Below are positions 51,859 to 61,341 of a stretch of 64,000 nucleotides of DNA, one piece after another (position 1 is the first letter of the stretch; every line of letters starts with the position of its first letter). The position numbers and the translations under genes are program-made. The notes below the pieces were generated by a model that saw nothing but the letters and a program-made list of their open reading frames with translations, searched no databases and was not told the DNA's origin. Origin of the DNA: Micromonospora_H sonneratiae (GTDB lineage Bacteria > Actinomycetota > Actinomycetes > Mycobacteriales > Micromonosporaceae); the NCBI RefSeq assembly GCF_042679305.1, contig NZ_JBHTMP010000018.1, positions 60,322 to 124,321 of the forward strand, read 5' to 3'.

Positions 51859-52335
51859 TTACTGTCGGTAGAAGCGGCGATGCAGGTCGTGTACCTGCTC
51901 GGCGAGTTCGGGCACCGGTCCCTCCACCACGACACCCGGTGCGACCTCCTGGACGGGCAACGGACGGACCGGGGCCGTGGGTGCCCCCAGGTCGGTCAAC
52001 CAGGCAACCAACTGCGCCGAGGAACTCACGTACACGATCCGGCCGAGGCCGACCCAGCCGTGCGCCGCAGCGCACATCGGGCAGTGCTCACCCGAGGTGT
52101 AGACCGTTGCCTGGGCTCGCGCTTCCGGGGACATGTTGGCTGCCGACCAGCGGGCCAGCTCGAATTCCGGGTGCCGGGTCCGGTCACCGCCCGCCACCCG
52201 GTTACGGTCCTCGGCCAGTACGGTCCCATCGGCCGCGACCAGCACCGACCCGAAGGGTTCGTCGCCCTGCTCCAGGGCCTCGGTGGCCAGTTCCACGCAC
52301 CGGCGGAGGTGCCGTAGCTCCGTCTCACCCACCAT
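51859..52335 (-). CDS. Nucleoside deaminase (cytidine/guanine deaminase fold)
   Basis: 158 residues from ATG 52335 (GGGAG 8 bases upstream); an upstream ATG at 52365 is less likely. The CDA-fold zinc site is RHPEFELARW (His and Glu in place of HAE) plus SGEHCPMCAAAHGW (CxxC). PFGSVLVAADGTVLAEDRNRV is characteristic. Members deaminate guanine, cytosine or tRNA adenosine; the HPE variant and length fit the guanine-deaminase-like group rather than TadA. Confidence 0.87.
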   Translation of the reverse strand: MVGETELRHLRRCVELATEALEQGDEPFGSVLVAADGTVLAEDRNRVAGGDRTRHPEFELARWSAANMSPEARAQATVYTSGEHCPMCAAAHGWVGLGRIVYVSSSAQLVAWLTDLGAPTAPVRPLPVQEVAPGVVVEGPVPELAEQVHDLHRRFYRQ

Positions 52336-52404
52336 GAGCAAGCTCCCGAAAGTCATTGTGATCATTGTCTGCGCGGCAGGACCTCCCGGGCCGGGTCAGG
52401 TCCG

Positions 52405-53058
52405 TTACCAGCCGCGGGCTCGCCACTCGGGGAGCGCTGGCCGCTCGTTTCCGAGCCGGCCGTCCTTACCGTGGCCGGGATAGAACCAGGTGTCGTCCGG
52501 CAGCCGTCCGAAGATCTTGTGCTCGACACCGTCGATCAGCGGCGCGAACCGGTCCGGGTCCCGGTCGGTGTTGCCGACTCCGCCCGGAAAGAGAACGTCT
52601 CCGGTGAAGAGGTGTGGCGTACCCTCCGGGTCGCGGTAGAGCAGGACGACCGAGCCGGGCGTGTGTCCCACGATGTGGATGACCTCCAGCTCGCAGTCGC
52701 CGACCCTGACCACGTCCCCATCGGTCAGCGTCTCGGACGGGATCGGCAGGCCGTCGGCGTCGTCGGTGTGCACCAGCGAACGGGCGCCGGTCGCCGCCAC
52801 GACGTCGGACAGTGCGACCCAGTGGTCCATGTGCTGGTGCGTGGTGACCACCGTGGTCAGTCCCGCGTCGCCGATCAGCTCCAACAGCCGGGGTGCCTCG
52901 TTCGCCGCGTCGATCAGCAACTGGTCCCCGGTCGACCGGCAGCGCAGCAGGTAGGCGTTGTTGTCCATCGGCCCGACCGACACCTTGCTGATGGTGAGGT
53001 TGGGCAGTTCCCGTACGGCCGGGCCGCCGCCCGGTGGGATCTCTCCGGTGTATGACAT
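52405..53058 (-). CDS. MBL-fold hydrolase (glyoxalase II-like)
   Basis: 217 residues. Metal motif THQHMDHW (HxHxDH), with further ligands HIVGHTPGS, LFTGDVLF and WFYPGHGKD, in the usual order. No signal peptide. It begins 9 bases after the stop of the upstream mycothiol-enzyme gene, so the two are co-transcribed; together they suggest thiol-conjugate handling (for example S-acyl-mycothiol hydrolysis), which is inference. Confidence 0.9.
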   Translation of the reverse strand: MSYTGEIPPGGGPAVRELPNLTISKVSVGPMDNNAYLLRCRSTGDQLLIDAANEAPRLLELIGDAGLTTVVTTHQHMDHWVALSDVVAATGARSLVHTDDADGLPIPSETLTDGDVVRVGDCELEVIHIVGHTPGSVVLLYRDPEGTPHLFTGDVLFPGGVGNTDRDPDRFAPLIDGVEHKIFGRLPDDTWFYPGHGKDGRLGNERPALPEWRARGW

Positions 53059-53067
53059 GGGATACCT

Positions 53068-53784
53068 CTACAGCCACTTCGGCGGAGTCGGCAACTGGCC
53101 GGTAGGGGTGGCACTGAGCCGGTCACCAGCGGAACGGCCGATCAGCCAGCAGGCCAGCTCGTGTGCCGGACCGGAGACGGTCGTGGTCCCGGACGGCTGC
53201 CCGATGACCAGCTCGTGGGCTGCCTCATCGGGGTGGAGCACCATGGCGGGCACGTCGGTGCGGCCGGCGAGATCGGCCACCACCTCGTGCAGCAGGCGGT
53301 GGCCGCACGCCGCCGGCCAGTCGGCCGAGGTGTATCCGGCGTTCAGGTCGACGTGGTGTACCTCGATTTCACGGAGCCGGCCCCAGACCAGGGTGGCCGC
53401 GACCCGTGGGCCAGACCGGGCGGTGACCACCGCCGCCCAGGCCTCCATCGGCATGGCGGCGGCCACGTCGGCGAAGCGCGCCGCGGACTCGCGTAGATCA
53501 TCCAGCTGGATCTCCAGCGTACGTCCGGAGCCGGTCTCGATGTCGGCGTCCCGGTCGGCCGCGCTGGCGTACGCGGGAATGTCCTCCCCGGTCCGGGCGG
53601 CGATCAGCAGGTTGACCATGGCATCGGCGTTGCGGGCCACATGGGCGAGTACGTGTCCCCGCGTCCACCCGGGTAGCAACGACGGGCCGGCGAGTCCGGC
53701 CTCGTCGAGCGTCGCCGCGGTACGCAGCAGTCGTTCGGTGGCGAGGTCCACCTCGCCCATGAGAAGGAGTGGGTCTGCCGTCAC
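53068..53784 (-). CDS. Maleylpyruvate isomerase family mycothiol-dependent enzyme (MDMPI/DinB fold)
   Basis: 238 residues. The DinB-like helical bundle has metal-site residues in LPGWTRGHVLAHVARNADAM and LREIEVHHVDL, and a C-terminal MDMPI_C-type domain (GPAHELACWLIGRSAGDRL). Members are mycothiol S-transferases or isomerases, which fits an actinobacterial host. First gene of the pair with the MBL hydrolase. Confidence 0.88.
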   Translation of the reverse strand: MTADPLLLMGEVDLATERLLRTAATLDEAGLAGPSLLPGWTRGHVLAHVARNADAMVNLLIAARTGEDIPAYASAADRDADIETGSGRTLEIQLDDLRESAARFADVAAAMPMEAWAAVVTARSGPRVAATLVWGRLREIEVHHVDLNAGYTSADWPAACGHRLLHEVVADLAGRTDVPAMVLHPDEAAHELVIGQPSGTTTVSGPAHELACWLIGRSAGDRLSATPTGQLPTPPKWL

Positions 53785-53904
53785 GTTCTGACCCTAACGG
53801 GCCGTCGGCGTCCGGTCTCGCCGGAAATGGCTTTCGGTGGATCGGACAACCCCCTACCGTCGAGGCAGACGCGTCACCCGGGGTGCTGGAAGGAGGTGGG
53901 GATC

Positions 53905-53961
53905 ATGCCGGTCTTCGGGCGCGTGTTCGCCATCTCCACTTCAGTCATTCACAGGGGTTGA
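53905..53961 (+). CDS. 18-codon leader ORF coupled to rsgA
   Basis: ATG 53905 opens MPVFGRVFAISTSVIHRG, ending at TGA 53959-53961, one base before the rsgA ATG (TGACATG). It is preceded by AAGGAGGTGGGG, the best Shine-Dalgarno match nearby, far stronger than the GGGG in front of rsgA. Ribosomes finishing it would be delivered to the rsgA start. It could be a regulatory leader peptide or simple coupling; too short to judge by conservation here. Confidence 0.5.
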   Translation: MPVFGRVFAISTSVIHRG

Positions 53962-53962
53962 C

Positions 53963-55027
53963 ATGATGATCGATCTCGCGTCCCTCGGTTGGGACGCTTC
54001 CCTCGCCGCGGCTGCCCGCCGTCGGTTGGCCGCCGGCTACCGCCCGGGTCGGGTGGTCCGCGCCGACCGTGGCGTCTGCACCGTACTCTGCGCCGACGGT
54101 ACGGTACGGGCCAGTCTCGGCGGCACGGTTCTGGTCGCGGCTTCCGTCGACCGGGTCAACCTGCCCTGCGCCGGCGACTGGGTGCTGATCCGTACCTGGC
54201 CCGACGACCGGTACACGGTCGAGGGCGTGCTGCCCCGGCGGACCGCTCTGGTCCGGCGTACGGCGGACAAGGACTCCACCGGTCAGGTGCTGGCGGCCAA
54301 CCTGGACGCCGCCGCTGTCGTCGAGCCGATGCACCCGGCGCCGGACCTGGCCCGGGTGGAGCGGTTGGTCGCGCTGGCCTGGGAGTCCGGCGCACGGCCG
54401 CTGGTCGTGTTGACCAAGGCCGATCTGGTCGCGGATCCGGCGACGGTCGCCGCGCAGGTCGCCGAGGTCGCTCCCGGGGTCGAGGTGCTGGCGGTCAGCG
54501 CCGAACGGGGGACCGGGCTCGACGGGCTGCGTCCGTGGGTTGCCGCCGGTCGTACCCTGGCGCTCTTCGGACCGTCCGGCGCCGGCAAGTCGACGCTGGT
54601 CAACGCGCTGGCCGGGGCCACGGTGATGACCACGCAGGGGATCCGCCGGGTGGACGGCAAGGGCCGCCACACCACCACCTACCGGGCGCTGGTTCCGATC
54701 CCGGGAGGGGGAGCGGTGCTGGACACCCCGGGGGTACGGGCGGTCGGTCTGCTCGACACCGCCGAAGGTGTTGGGCAGACCTTTGCCGACATCGTGGAAC
54801 TCGCAGCCGACTGCCGGTTCGCCGACTGCCAGCATGACGGGGAGCCGGACTGTGCGATACAGGCTGCCCTGGAGTGCGGCGACCTCACCTACCGGCGCTG
54901 GGAGAGTTGGCGGAAACTACAGCGTGAGGTGGCCTTCGAGACCCGCCGTCGGGATGTCCGGCTGGCGGCCGTACGGCGTACCGACTGGCGGCGGATGCGT
55001 CGCCAGCGGCGTGGGATCCGGCCGTAG
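53963..55027 (+). CDS. rsgA: Ribosome small-subunit-dependent GTPase A
   Basis: 354 residues from ATG 53963 (ATG 53966 is next). Circularly permuted GTPase order: OB domain, then G4 VVLTKADLV, G5 LAVSAE, G1 FGPSGAGKSTL (from Gly203), G3 LDTPGVRA, then the zinc knuckle CRFADCQHDGEPDC. RsgA helps the late maturation of the 30S subunit. The C-terminal Arg-rich tail (RRTDWRRMRRQRRGIRP) contacts rRNA. The end of the gene is duplicated just downstream. Confidence 0.95.
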   Translation: MMIDLASLGWDASLAAAARRRLAAGYRPGRVVRADRGVCTVLCADGTVRASLGGTVLVAASVDRVNLPCAGDWVLIRTWPDDRYTVEGVLPRRTALVRRTADKDSTGQVLAANLDAAAVVEPMHPAPDLARVERLVALAWESGARPLVVLTKADLVADPATVAAQVAEVAPGVEVLAVSAERGTGLDGLRPWVAAGRTLALFGPSGAGKSTLVNALAGATVMTTQGIRRVDGKGRHTTTYRALVPIPGGGAVLDTPGVRAVGLLDTAEGVGQTFADIVELAADCRFADCQHDGEPDCAIQAALECGDLTYRRWESWRKLQREVAFETRRRDVRLAAVRRTDWRRMRRQRRGIRP

Positions 55028-55077
55028 GGCGAGCATGGGGAAGCCGGCGATGGGCGGGCGTGGGATCCGGCCGTAGG
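55008..55077 (+). repeat. 21-bp direct repeat duplicating the rsgA 3' end
   Basis: GGCGTGGGATCCGGCCGTAGG covers the rsgA stop (55008-55028) and recurs at 55057-55077, 49 bases later. A further hairpin (CTCTCCTT 55088-55095 with AAGGAGAG 55122-55129) lies before the uvrA promoter region. Confidence 0.8.
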
Positions 55078-55260
55078 CTGAAAGGGCCTCTCCTTCAGCC
55101 GGTAAGGCTCCTGCGGAGGGTAAGGAGAGTGCGGTTCGTTCGGCCGGTGTGCGCGCGGGAAAAACTGTCGTACCCCCGGGCTAGAGTTGCCACGGCGTGA
55201 CCTCCGCGCCGACATAACCGGACAAACCCCTGCTTTCTTTCCTCTGGGAGTATACGGACA

Positions 55261-58233
55261 GTGGCCGACAGACTGATCATCCGTGGCGCACGCGAACACA
55301 ATCTGCGTGACGTAAACCTTGACCTGCCCCGGGACGCGATGATCGTCTTCACTGGCCTGTCCGGGTCGGGCAAGTCCAGCCTGGCGTTCGACACGATCTT
55401 CGCCGAGGGGCAGCGACGGTACGTCGAGTCGCTGTCCTCGTACGCTCGGCAGTTCCTCGGCCAGATGGACAAGCCGGACGTCGACTTCATCGAGGGTCTG
55501 AGTCCCGCCGTCTCCATCGACCAGAAGTCGACCTCCCGCAACCCGCGTTCCACCGTGGGCACGATCACCGAGGTCTACGACTACCTGCGGTTGCTCTTCG
55601 CCCGGGTGGGTGAACCGCACTGCCCGGTCTGCGGTGAGCGGATCTCCCGGCAGACGCCGCAGCAGATCGTCGACCGGGTGCTGGCCATGTCGGAGGGCAC
55701 CCGGTTCATGGTGCTGGCTCCGGTGGTACGCGGCCGCAAGGGCGAGTACGTCGACCTCTTCGCGGAGTTGCAGGCCAAGGGGTACGCCCGAGCCCGGGTC
55801 GACGGCGTGGTGCACCCGCTCACCGAGCCACCGAAGTTGAAGAAGCAGGAGAAGCACACCATCGAGGTGGTGGTCGACCGGCTGGCCGTCAAGGCCAGTG
55901 CCAAGCAGCGGCTGACCGACTCGGTCGAGTCGGCGCTGGCCCTGTCCGGCGGGCTGGTCCTGCTCGACTTCGTCGACCTGGCGGAGGACGACCCCGACCG
56001 GGAGCGGCGCTACTCCGAGCACCTGGCCTGCCCCAACGACCACCCGTTGGCGATCGAGGACCTCGAACCCCGGGTCTTCTCGTTCAACGCCCCCTACGGC
56101 GCCTGCCCGGAGTGCACCGGCCTGGGGCTCAAGAAGGAGGTCGACCCGGAACTGATCGTGCCGGACCAGGAGCGCACCCTGCGTGAAGGTGCGATCCAGC
56201 CGTGGGCCGGTGGACAGACCCTCGAGTACTTCCTGCACCTGCTGGAGGCGCTGGGCGAGTCGGAGCACTTCGACCTGGACACCCCGTGGCGCAAGCTGCC
56301 GGCCCGGGCGCAGAAGACGATCCTGCACGGTGCCGGTGACCAGGTGCACGTCCGTTACCGCAACAAGTACGGCCGCGAGCGCTCCTACTACACCGGCTTC
56401 GAGGGCGTGGTGCAGTGGATCGAGCGCCGGCACAGCGACACCGAGTCGGAGTGGTCCCGGGAGAAGTACGAGGGCTACATGCGGGACGTGCCGTGCGCGT
56501 CCTGTGGCGGGACCCGGCTCAAGCCGGAGGTACTGGCGGTCACCATCGCCGGCCGGAGCATCGCCGAGGTCTGCGGCCTGTCGGTGGGGGAGTGCGCGGA
56601 GCTGCTGGCCGGGTTGACCCTCACCGACCGGCAGAAGATGATCGCCGAGCGGGTGCTGAAGGAGATCAACGCACGGCTGCGCTTCCTGGTCGACGTCGGG
56701 TTGGACTACCTCTCCCTCGACCGTCCCGCCGGCACCCTCTCCGGTGGCGAGGCGCAGCGGATCCGGCTGGCCACCCAGATCGGTTCCGGTCTGGTCGGTG
56801 TGCTCTACGTACTCGACGAGCCGTCGATCGGGCTGCACCAGCGGGACAACCACCGGCTGATCGAGACCCTGCTGCGGCTCAAGAGCCTGGGCAACACGCT
56901 GATCGTGGTCGAGCACGACGAGGACACCATCCGGGTCGCCGACTGGATCGTCGACATCGGCCCGGGAGCCGGCGAGCACGGCGGTCGGATCGTGCACAGC
57001 GGCCCGGTCCCCGAACTGCTGGCCAACACCGAGTCGGTGACCGGGGCGTACCTGTCCGGCCGCAGGTCGATCCCGACGCCGAAGCAGCGCCGGCCACAGA
57101 CGCCGGGGCGGGAGTTGGTTGTGCACGGCGCGCGGGAGCACAACCTGCGCAACCTGACCGTTTCCTTCCCGCTGGGGCAGCTCATCGCCGTCACCGGGGT
57201 CAGCGGCTCGGGCAAGTCGACCCTGGTCAACGACATCCTCTACACCGTGCTGGCCAACCAGCTCAACAGGGCCCGGCTGGTGCCCGGTCGGCACACCCGG
57301 GTCACCGGTCTCGACCTGGTGGACAAGGTCGTCGGCGTCGACCAGTCGCCGATCGGCCGTACCCCACGCTCCAACCCGGCGACGTACACCGGGGTATGGG
57401 ACCACGTACGGAAGCTGTTCGCCGAGACGACCGAGGCGAAGGTGCGGGGCTACGGCCCCGGCCGGTTCTCGTTCAACGTCAAGGGTGGGCGCTGCGAGGC
57501 ATGTAGCGGTGACGGCACGATCAAGATCGAGATGAACTTCCTGCCCGACGTCTACGTGCCCTGCGAGGTCTGCAAGGGGGCCCGGTACAACCGGGAGACC
57601 CTGGAGGTCCACTACAAGGGCAAGACCGTCTCCGACGTGTTGGAGATGCCGATCGAGGAGGCGGCCGAGTTCTTCTCCGCCATCCCGGCGATCCACCGCC
57701 ACCTCAAGACCCTGGTCGACGTCGGGCTGGGTTACGTCCGGCTCGGACAGCCGGCCCCCACCCTCTCCGGTGGTGAGGCCCAGCGGGTCAAGCTCGCCTC
57801 CGAGTTGCAGAAGCGGTCGACCGGTCGGACGGTCTACGTGCTCGATGAGCCGACCACCGGCCTGCACTTCGAGGACATCCGGAAACTGATCGGGGTGCTG
57901 GAAGGCCTGGTGGACAAGGGCAACACCATCATCGTCATCGAGCACAACCTGGACGTGATCAAGACTGCCGACTGGCTGATCGACATGGGCCCGGAGGGTG
58001 GGCACCGGGGCGGCACCGTGGTGGCCGTCGGCACCCCGGAGGAGTTGGCCGAGGTGCCGGAGAGCCACACCGGTCAGTTCCTGCGGCAGGTGCTCGGTCT
58101 CGATGGCGAGGCGAGCGGGGCAGCGGCGGCGACGACCCGGGCGGCGAAGGCCAACAACGGTGCTGGCGGAAAGGCCAACGGCACCGGTGCGAAGTCACGG
58201 GCCCCACGGCGTTCCGCAGCCAAACCAAGCTGA
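55261..58233 (+). CDS. uvrA: UvrABC excinuclease subunit A
   Basis: 990 residues. Two ABC ATPase halves: Walker A1 GLSGSGKSS (about 32-40) and A2 GVSGSGKSTLVND. Signatures LSGGEAQRIRLA and LSGGEAQRVKLA; zinc modules CPVCGERIS, CASCGG and CEACSGDG...CEVCKG. UvrA finds helix-distorting lesions and hands them to UvrB. GTG 55261 has GGGAG upstream. The C-terminus has a low-complexity Ala/Lys/Gly tail typical of actinobacterial UvrA. No canonical LexA box was seen upstream. Confidence 0.98.
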   Translation: MADRLIIRGAREHNLRDVNLDLPRDAMIVFTGLSGSGKSSLAFDTIFAEGQRRYVESLSSYARQFLGQMDKPDVDFIEGLSPAVSIDQKSTSRNPRSTVGTITEVYDYLRLLFARVGEPHCPVCGERISRQTPQQIVDRVLAMSEGTRFMVLAPVVRGRKGEYVDLFAELQAKGYARARVDGVVHPLTEPPKLKKQEKHTIEVVVDRLAVKASAKQRLTDSVESALALSGGLVLLDFVDLAEDDPDRERRYSEHLACPNDHPLAIEDLEPRVFSFNAPYGACPECTGLGLKKEVDPELIVPDQERTLREGAIQPWAGGQTLEYFLHLLEALGESEHFDLDTPWRKLPARAQKTILHGAGDQVHVRYRNKYGRERSYYTGFEGVVQWIERRHSDTESEWSREKYEGYMRDVPCASCGGTRLKPEVLAVTIAGRSIAEVCGLSVGECAELLAGLTLTDRQKMIAERVLKEINARLRFLVDVGLDYLSLDRPAGTLSGGEAQRIRLATQIGSGLVGVLYVLDEPSIGLHQRDNHRLIETLLRLKSLGNTLIVVEHDEDTIRVADWIVDIGPGAGEHGGRIVHSGPVPELLANTESVTGAYLSGRRSIPTPKQRRPQTPGRELVVHGAREHNLRNLTVSFPLGQLIAVTGVSGSGKSTLVNDILYTVLANQLNRARLVPGRHTRVTGLDLVDKVVGVDQSPIGRTPRSNPATYTGVWDHVRKLFAETTEAKVRGYGPGRFSFNVKGGRCEACSGDGTIKIEMNFLPDVYVPCEVCKGARYNRETLEVHYKGKTVSDVLEMPIEEAAEFFSAIPAIHRHLKTLVDVGLGYVRLGQPAPTLSGGEAQRVKLASELQKRSTGRTVYVLDEPTTGLHFEDIRKLIGVLEGLVDKGNTIIVIEHNLDVIKTADWLIDMGPEGGHRGGTVVAVGTPEELAEVPESHTGQFLRQVLGLDGEASGAAAATTRAAKANNGAGGKANGTGAKSRAPRRSAAKPS

Positions 58234-58239
58234 TCCGCC

Positions 58240-58280
58240 CGATCCGACCGGCCTGTTCCAGGACAGGTCGGTCGGGATCG
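58240..58280 (+). terminator. uvrA terminator
   Basis: CGATCCGACCGGCCTGT (58240-58256) pairs with ACAGGTCGGTCGGGATCG (58263-58280) almost perfectly around a 6-base loop, just after the uvrA stop. Confidence 0.75.
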
Positions 58281-58465
58281 CCGCGAAACACCACATGGCG
58301 ATTGGCCGGGCGACTAGCGTCCAGACGTCCACGATCCACCGGGATCGCGACAGTTTGCGCGTATCGATGAACCGTTCCCCGGGGTGCCTCGTGTGTAGTG
58401 TCGTGGCCGTCCACGGCCCGGGTCGGGGACGACCGGAGACGTGGCAACCGAGAGAAAGGCAAGGC

Positions 58466-58942
58466 ATGAGTGAGGATCAGGCGGTGACCGGTCCGGGCAT
58501 CCGCACACGTCGCGCGTTGCTGGCGGGCGCGGGCGCGGTCGGCGTATCTGCCGTGCTGGCCGGGTGCGGTGGTGACGACTCCACCAACGACGCGGACGGC
58601 GGAGGGCGGGACACGACCGCTACCGAGCCCACCACCGGTGTGGACCCCGGTGGCTCCGGTGGCTTGGCCAGCACGGCCGACATCCCGATCGGTGGCGGGA
58701 AGATCTTCGCTGACCAGGGCGTGGTGGTGACCCAGCCGGTCGCCGGGGACTTCAAGGCCTTCAGCGCCCTCTGCACCCACAAGCAGTGCCCCGTGTCCAG
58801 GATCGATGGCGGCACGATCGACTGCACCTGCCACGGCAGCAAGTTCTCCGTGGCGGACGGCTCGGTGAAGCAGGGGCCGGCCACCGAACCGCTGGCCGGC
58901 AAGACCATCAAGGTCGAGGGCGACCGGATCTTCCTCGGCTGA
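58466..58942 (+). CDS. Rieske 2Fe-2S lipoprotein with Tat-type signal
   Basis: 158 residues from ATG 58466. Twin arginines (Arg15-Arg16 in RTRRALLAGAG) and lipobox VLAGC (Cys34), then a low-complexity D/G/T linker. The Rieske ligands are Cys103/His105 (CTHKQC) and Cys120/His123 (CTCHGSKFS), with Cys108/Cys122 as the disulfide. Tat export of a folded, cluster-bearing lipoprotein is expected; the electron partner is unknown. Small Rieske lipoproteins of this type are common in actinobacteria. Confidence 0.92.
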   Translation: MSEDQAVTGPGIRTRRALLAGAGAVGVSAVLAGCGGDDSTNDADGGGRDTTATEPTTGVDPGGSGGLASTADIPIGGGKIFADQGVVVTQPVAGDFKAFSALCTHKQCPVSRIDGGTIDCTCHGSKFSVADGSVKQGPATEPLAGKTIKVEGDRIFLG

Positions 58943-59026
58943 CCGTGGCGGCCTGGTGCGGCACCGGCCTGCCGCACCAGGCTTCCACTTCCGGATCTTG
59001 ACAGGGGTACGGATTAGGCTGGCCGG

Positions 59027-61021
59027 GTGGCTGATCCCTCGACCTACCGTCCCGCGCCGGGCACGATCCCGGAATCGCCCGGGGTATACCGCTTCCGTGA
59101 CGGCACCGGCCGAGTGATCTATGTCGGCAAGGCGAAGAACCTGCGGAGCCGGCTCAACTCGTACTTCGGCGACGTCTGGAACCTGCACCAGCGTACGCAG
59201 CAGATGGTCACCACGGCCGAGTCGGTGGACTGGGTCACCGTCGGCACCGAGGTCGAGGCGCTCCAACTCGAATACTCCTGGATCAAGCAGCACGACCCGC
59301 GGTTCAACGTCCGGTACCGGGACGACAAGTCGTACCCGTACCTGGCCGTCACGCTCGACGAGGAGTTTCCCCGGCTCCAGGTGATGCGTGGAGCCAAGCG
59401 CAGGGGCGTGCGTTACTTCGGCCCGTACTCGCATGCGTGGGCCATCCGCGAGACGCTGGACCTGCTGCTCCGGGTCTTCCCGGCCCGGACCTGCTCGTCC
59501 GGGGTGTTCAAGCGGGCCGGGCAGGTCGGTCGGCCGTGTCTGCTCGGCTACATCGGCAAGTGCTCCGCGCCCTGTGTGGGCAGCGTCTCCGCCGAGCAGC
59601 ACCGGGAGATCGTCGACAACTTCTGCGACTTCATGGCCGGCCGTACCGACACCATGGTCCGCCGCCTCGAACGCGAGATGACCGAGGCCAGCGAGCAGTT
59701 GGAGTTCGAGCGGGCGGCCCGGCTGCGCGACGACATCGCAGCCCTGCGTCGGGCGATGGAGAAGCAGACGGTGGTGCTCGGCGACGGGACCGACGCCGAC
59801 GTCGTCGCCTTCGCCGATGACCCGCTCGAGGCCGCCGTCCAGGTCTTCCACGTCCGTGACGGTCGGGTACGTGGCCAGCGCGGCTGGGTCGTGGAGAAGG
59901 TGGAGGACCTGAGCACCGGCGATCTGGTGCACCACTTCTGCACCCAGGTCTACGGCGGTGAGCAGGGCGAGACCGACGTGCCCCGGGAACTGCTGGTGCC
60001 GGAACTGCCCACCGACGTCGACGCCCTCGCCGCCTGGTTGTCGGAGAAGCGGGGCAGCCGGGTGACGCTGCGGGTGCCCCAGCGGGGCGACAAGCGGGCC
60101 CTGTTGGAGACGGTCGCCCGCAACGCCGCCGAGGCGCTCAACCGGCACAAGCTACGCCGGTCCGGTGACCTGACCACCCGGGGCAAGGCCCTCGACGAGA
60201 TCGCCGAGGCGCTCGGGATGTCCACCTCACCGCTGCGGATCGAGTGTTACGACGTGTCGCAGATCCAGGGCACCGATGTGGTGGCCAGCATGGTCGTGTT
60301 CGAGGACGGGCTGCCCCGCAAGGGCGAGTATCGCCGGTTCGTCGTACGGGGAGCCACCGACGACCTGTCGGCGATGTCCGAAGTGCTACGTCGCCGCTTC
60401 TCCCGTTACCTGAACGCGGCGGCCAGCGCGAAGAGCGAACTGGAAAGTCCGACCGTCGCCACCGACTTCTTCACCTCGGAGGCCGGTGAACTGGGGGAGG
60501 AGCCCGCCGCTGAAACGGACCGGCCCGGTATCGATCCCACCACCGGTCGGCCACGCAGGTTCGCGTATCCCCCACAGTTGGTCGTGGTCGACGGCGGCCA
60601 GCCGCAGGTCGCCGCAGCGGCGCAGGTGCTGGCCGAGTTGGGTATCACCGACATCGCGCTCTGCGGGTTGGCCAAGCGGCTGGAGGAGGTGTGGCTGCCC
60701 GACGACGAGTTCCCGGTGATCCTGCCCCGGGCGTCCGAAGGGCTCTACCTGCTGCAACGGGTCCGGGACGAGGCGCACCGGTTCGCCATCACGTTCCACC
60801 GGCAGCGGCGTTCCAAGCGGATGACCGCCTCCGGTCTGGACAGCGTCGCCGGCCTGGGCGAGGTACGCCGCAAGGCGCTGCTGCGCCATTTCGGGTCGCT
60901 CAAACGCATCGCTGCGGCGACGGTCGACGAGATCGTCGAAGTGCCCGGCATCGGTCGTCGTACGGCCGAAGCGATCCTCGCCGCCCTGGGAAAGGGAGAC
61001 GCGTCCGATCAGGACGGGTGA
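59027..61021 (+). CDS. uvrC: UvrABC excinuclease subunit C
   Basis: 664 residues from GTG 59027. N-terminal GIY-YIG nuclease (GVYRFRDGTGRVIYVGKAKNLRSRLNSYF), a Cys-rich stretch (CSSGVFKRAGQVGRPCLLGYIGKCSAPC), a UVR motif (about ASEQLEFERAARLRDDIAALR), an RNase H-like endonuclease part (ECYDVSQIQGTDVVASMVVF, LVVVDGGQPQ) and a C-terminal helix-hairpin-helix pair (LDSVAGLGEVRRKALLRHFG, VPGIGRRTAEAIL). It cuts both sides of UvrB-marked damage. Confidence 0.98.
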   Translation: MADPSTYRPAPGTIPESPGVYRFRDGTGRVIYVGKAKNLRSRLNSYFGDVWNLHQRTQQMVTTAESVDWVTVGTEVEALQLEYSWIKQHDPRFNVRYRDDKSYPYLAVTLDEEFPRLQVMRGAKRRGVRYFGPYSHAWAIRETLDLLLRVFPARTCSSGVFKRAGQVGRPCLLGYIGKCSAPCVGSVSAEQHREIVDNFCDFMAGRTDTMVRRLEREMTEASEQLEFERAARLRDDIAALRRAMEKQTVVLGDGTDADVVAFADDPLEAAVQVFHVRDGRVRGQRGWVVEKVEDLSTGDLVHHFCTQVYGGEQGETDVPRELLVPELPTDVDALAAWLSEKRGSRVTLRVPQRGDKRALLETVARNAAEALNRHKLRRSGDLTTRGKALDEIAEALGMSTSPLRIECYDVSQIQGTDVVASMVVFEDGLPRKGEYRRFVVRGATDDLSAMSEVLRRRFSRYLNAAASAKSELESPTVATDFFTSEAGELGEEPAAETDRPGIDPTTGRPRRFAYPPQLVVVDGGQPQVAAAAQVLAELGITDIALCGLAKRLEEVWLPDDEFPVILPRASEGLYLLQRVRDEAHRFAITFHRQRRSKRMTASGLDSVAGLGEVRRKALLRHFGSLKRIAAATVDEIVEVPGIGRRTAEAILAALGKGDASDQDG

Positions 61022-61341
61022 AGTACGGTCCTCGACCCGGTGACGGGCTGAGGCGGGTGGTCGACCGGGGAGCCGGCACCGACCGTACCGGCTGGTGAAG
61101 AGTGCCGGTTCGGGTCATGAGCAGTGGCGTGTCGGATCGTGGTGGACGACGCCCGGACGACTTGATCGATCGACGCCCAGTGGCGGCGGAGCGTCATTAC
61201 CAGAGCGGGCGTCAACGCCGGGTGACCGACGACGAATCGGCGGTGACGGGCCGTTGACGCTGCCGTCTGCATGGTGCTCTGAGTCGGTGTTCTGACCGGC
61301 GCATCTACCAACTTAGAGGCATTAGCTGTGGGGGAGATGTG
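61022..61341 (+). other. 320-base intergenic region before the TcmI gene
   Basis: No credible gene on either strand. A TTGACG near 61253 could be a -35 box. A GGGGAG directly before ATG 61342 is the RBS of the next gene. Confidence 0.4.

Noticed and set aside
55130..55260. Possible LexA (SOS) box before uvrA
   Set aside because: No sequence close to the actinobacterial GAAC-N4-GTTC palindrome was found.
54889..58068. 1059-residue open frame on the minus strand opposite uvrA
   Set aside because: It is the mirror of a certain uvrA gene; the composition (Gln/Arg/Val/Leu-rich, no domain) is what high-GC antisense frames give.
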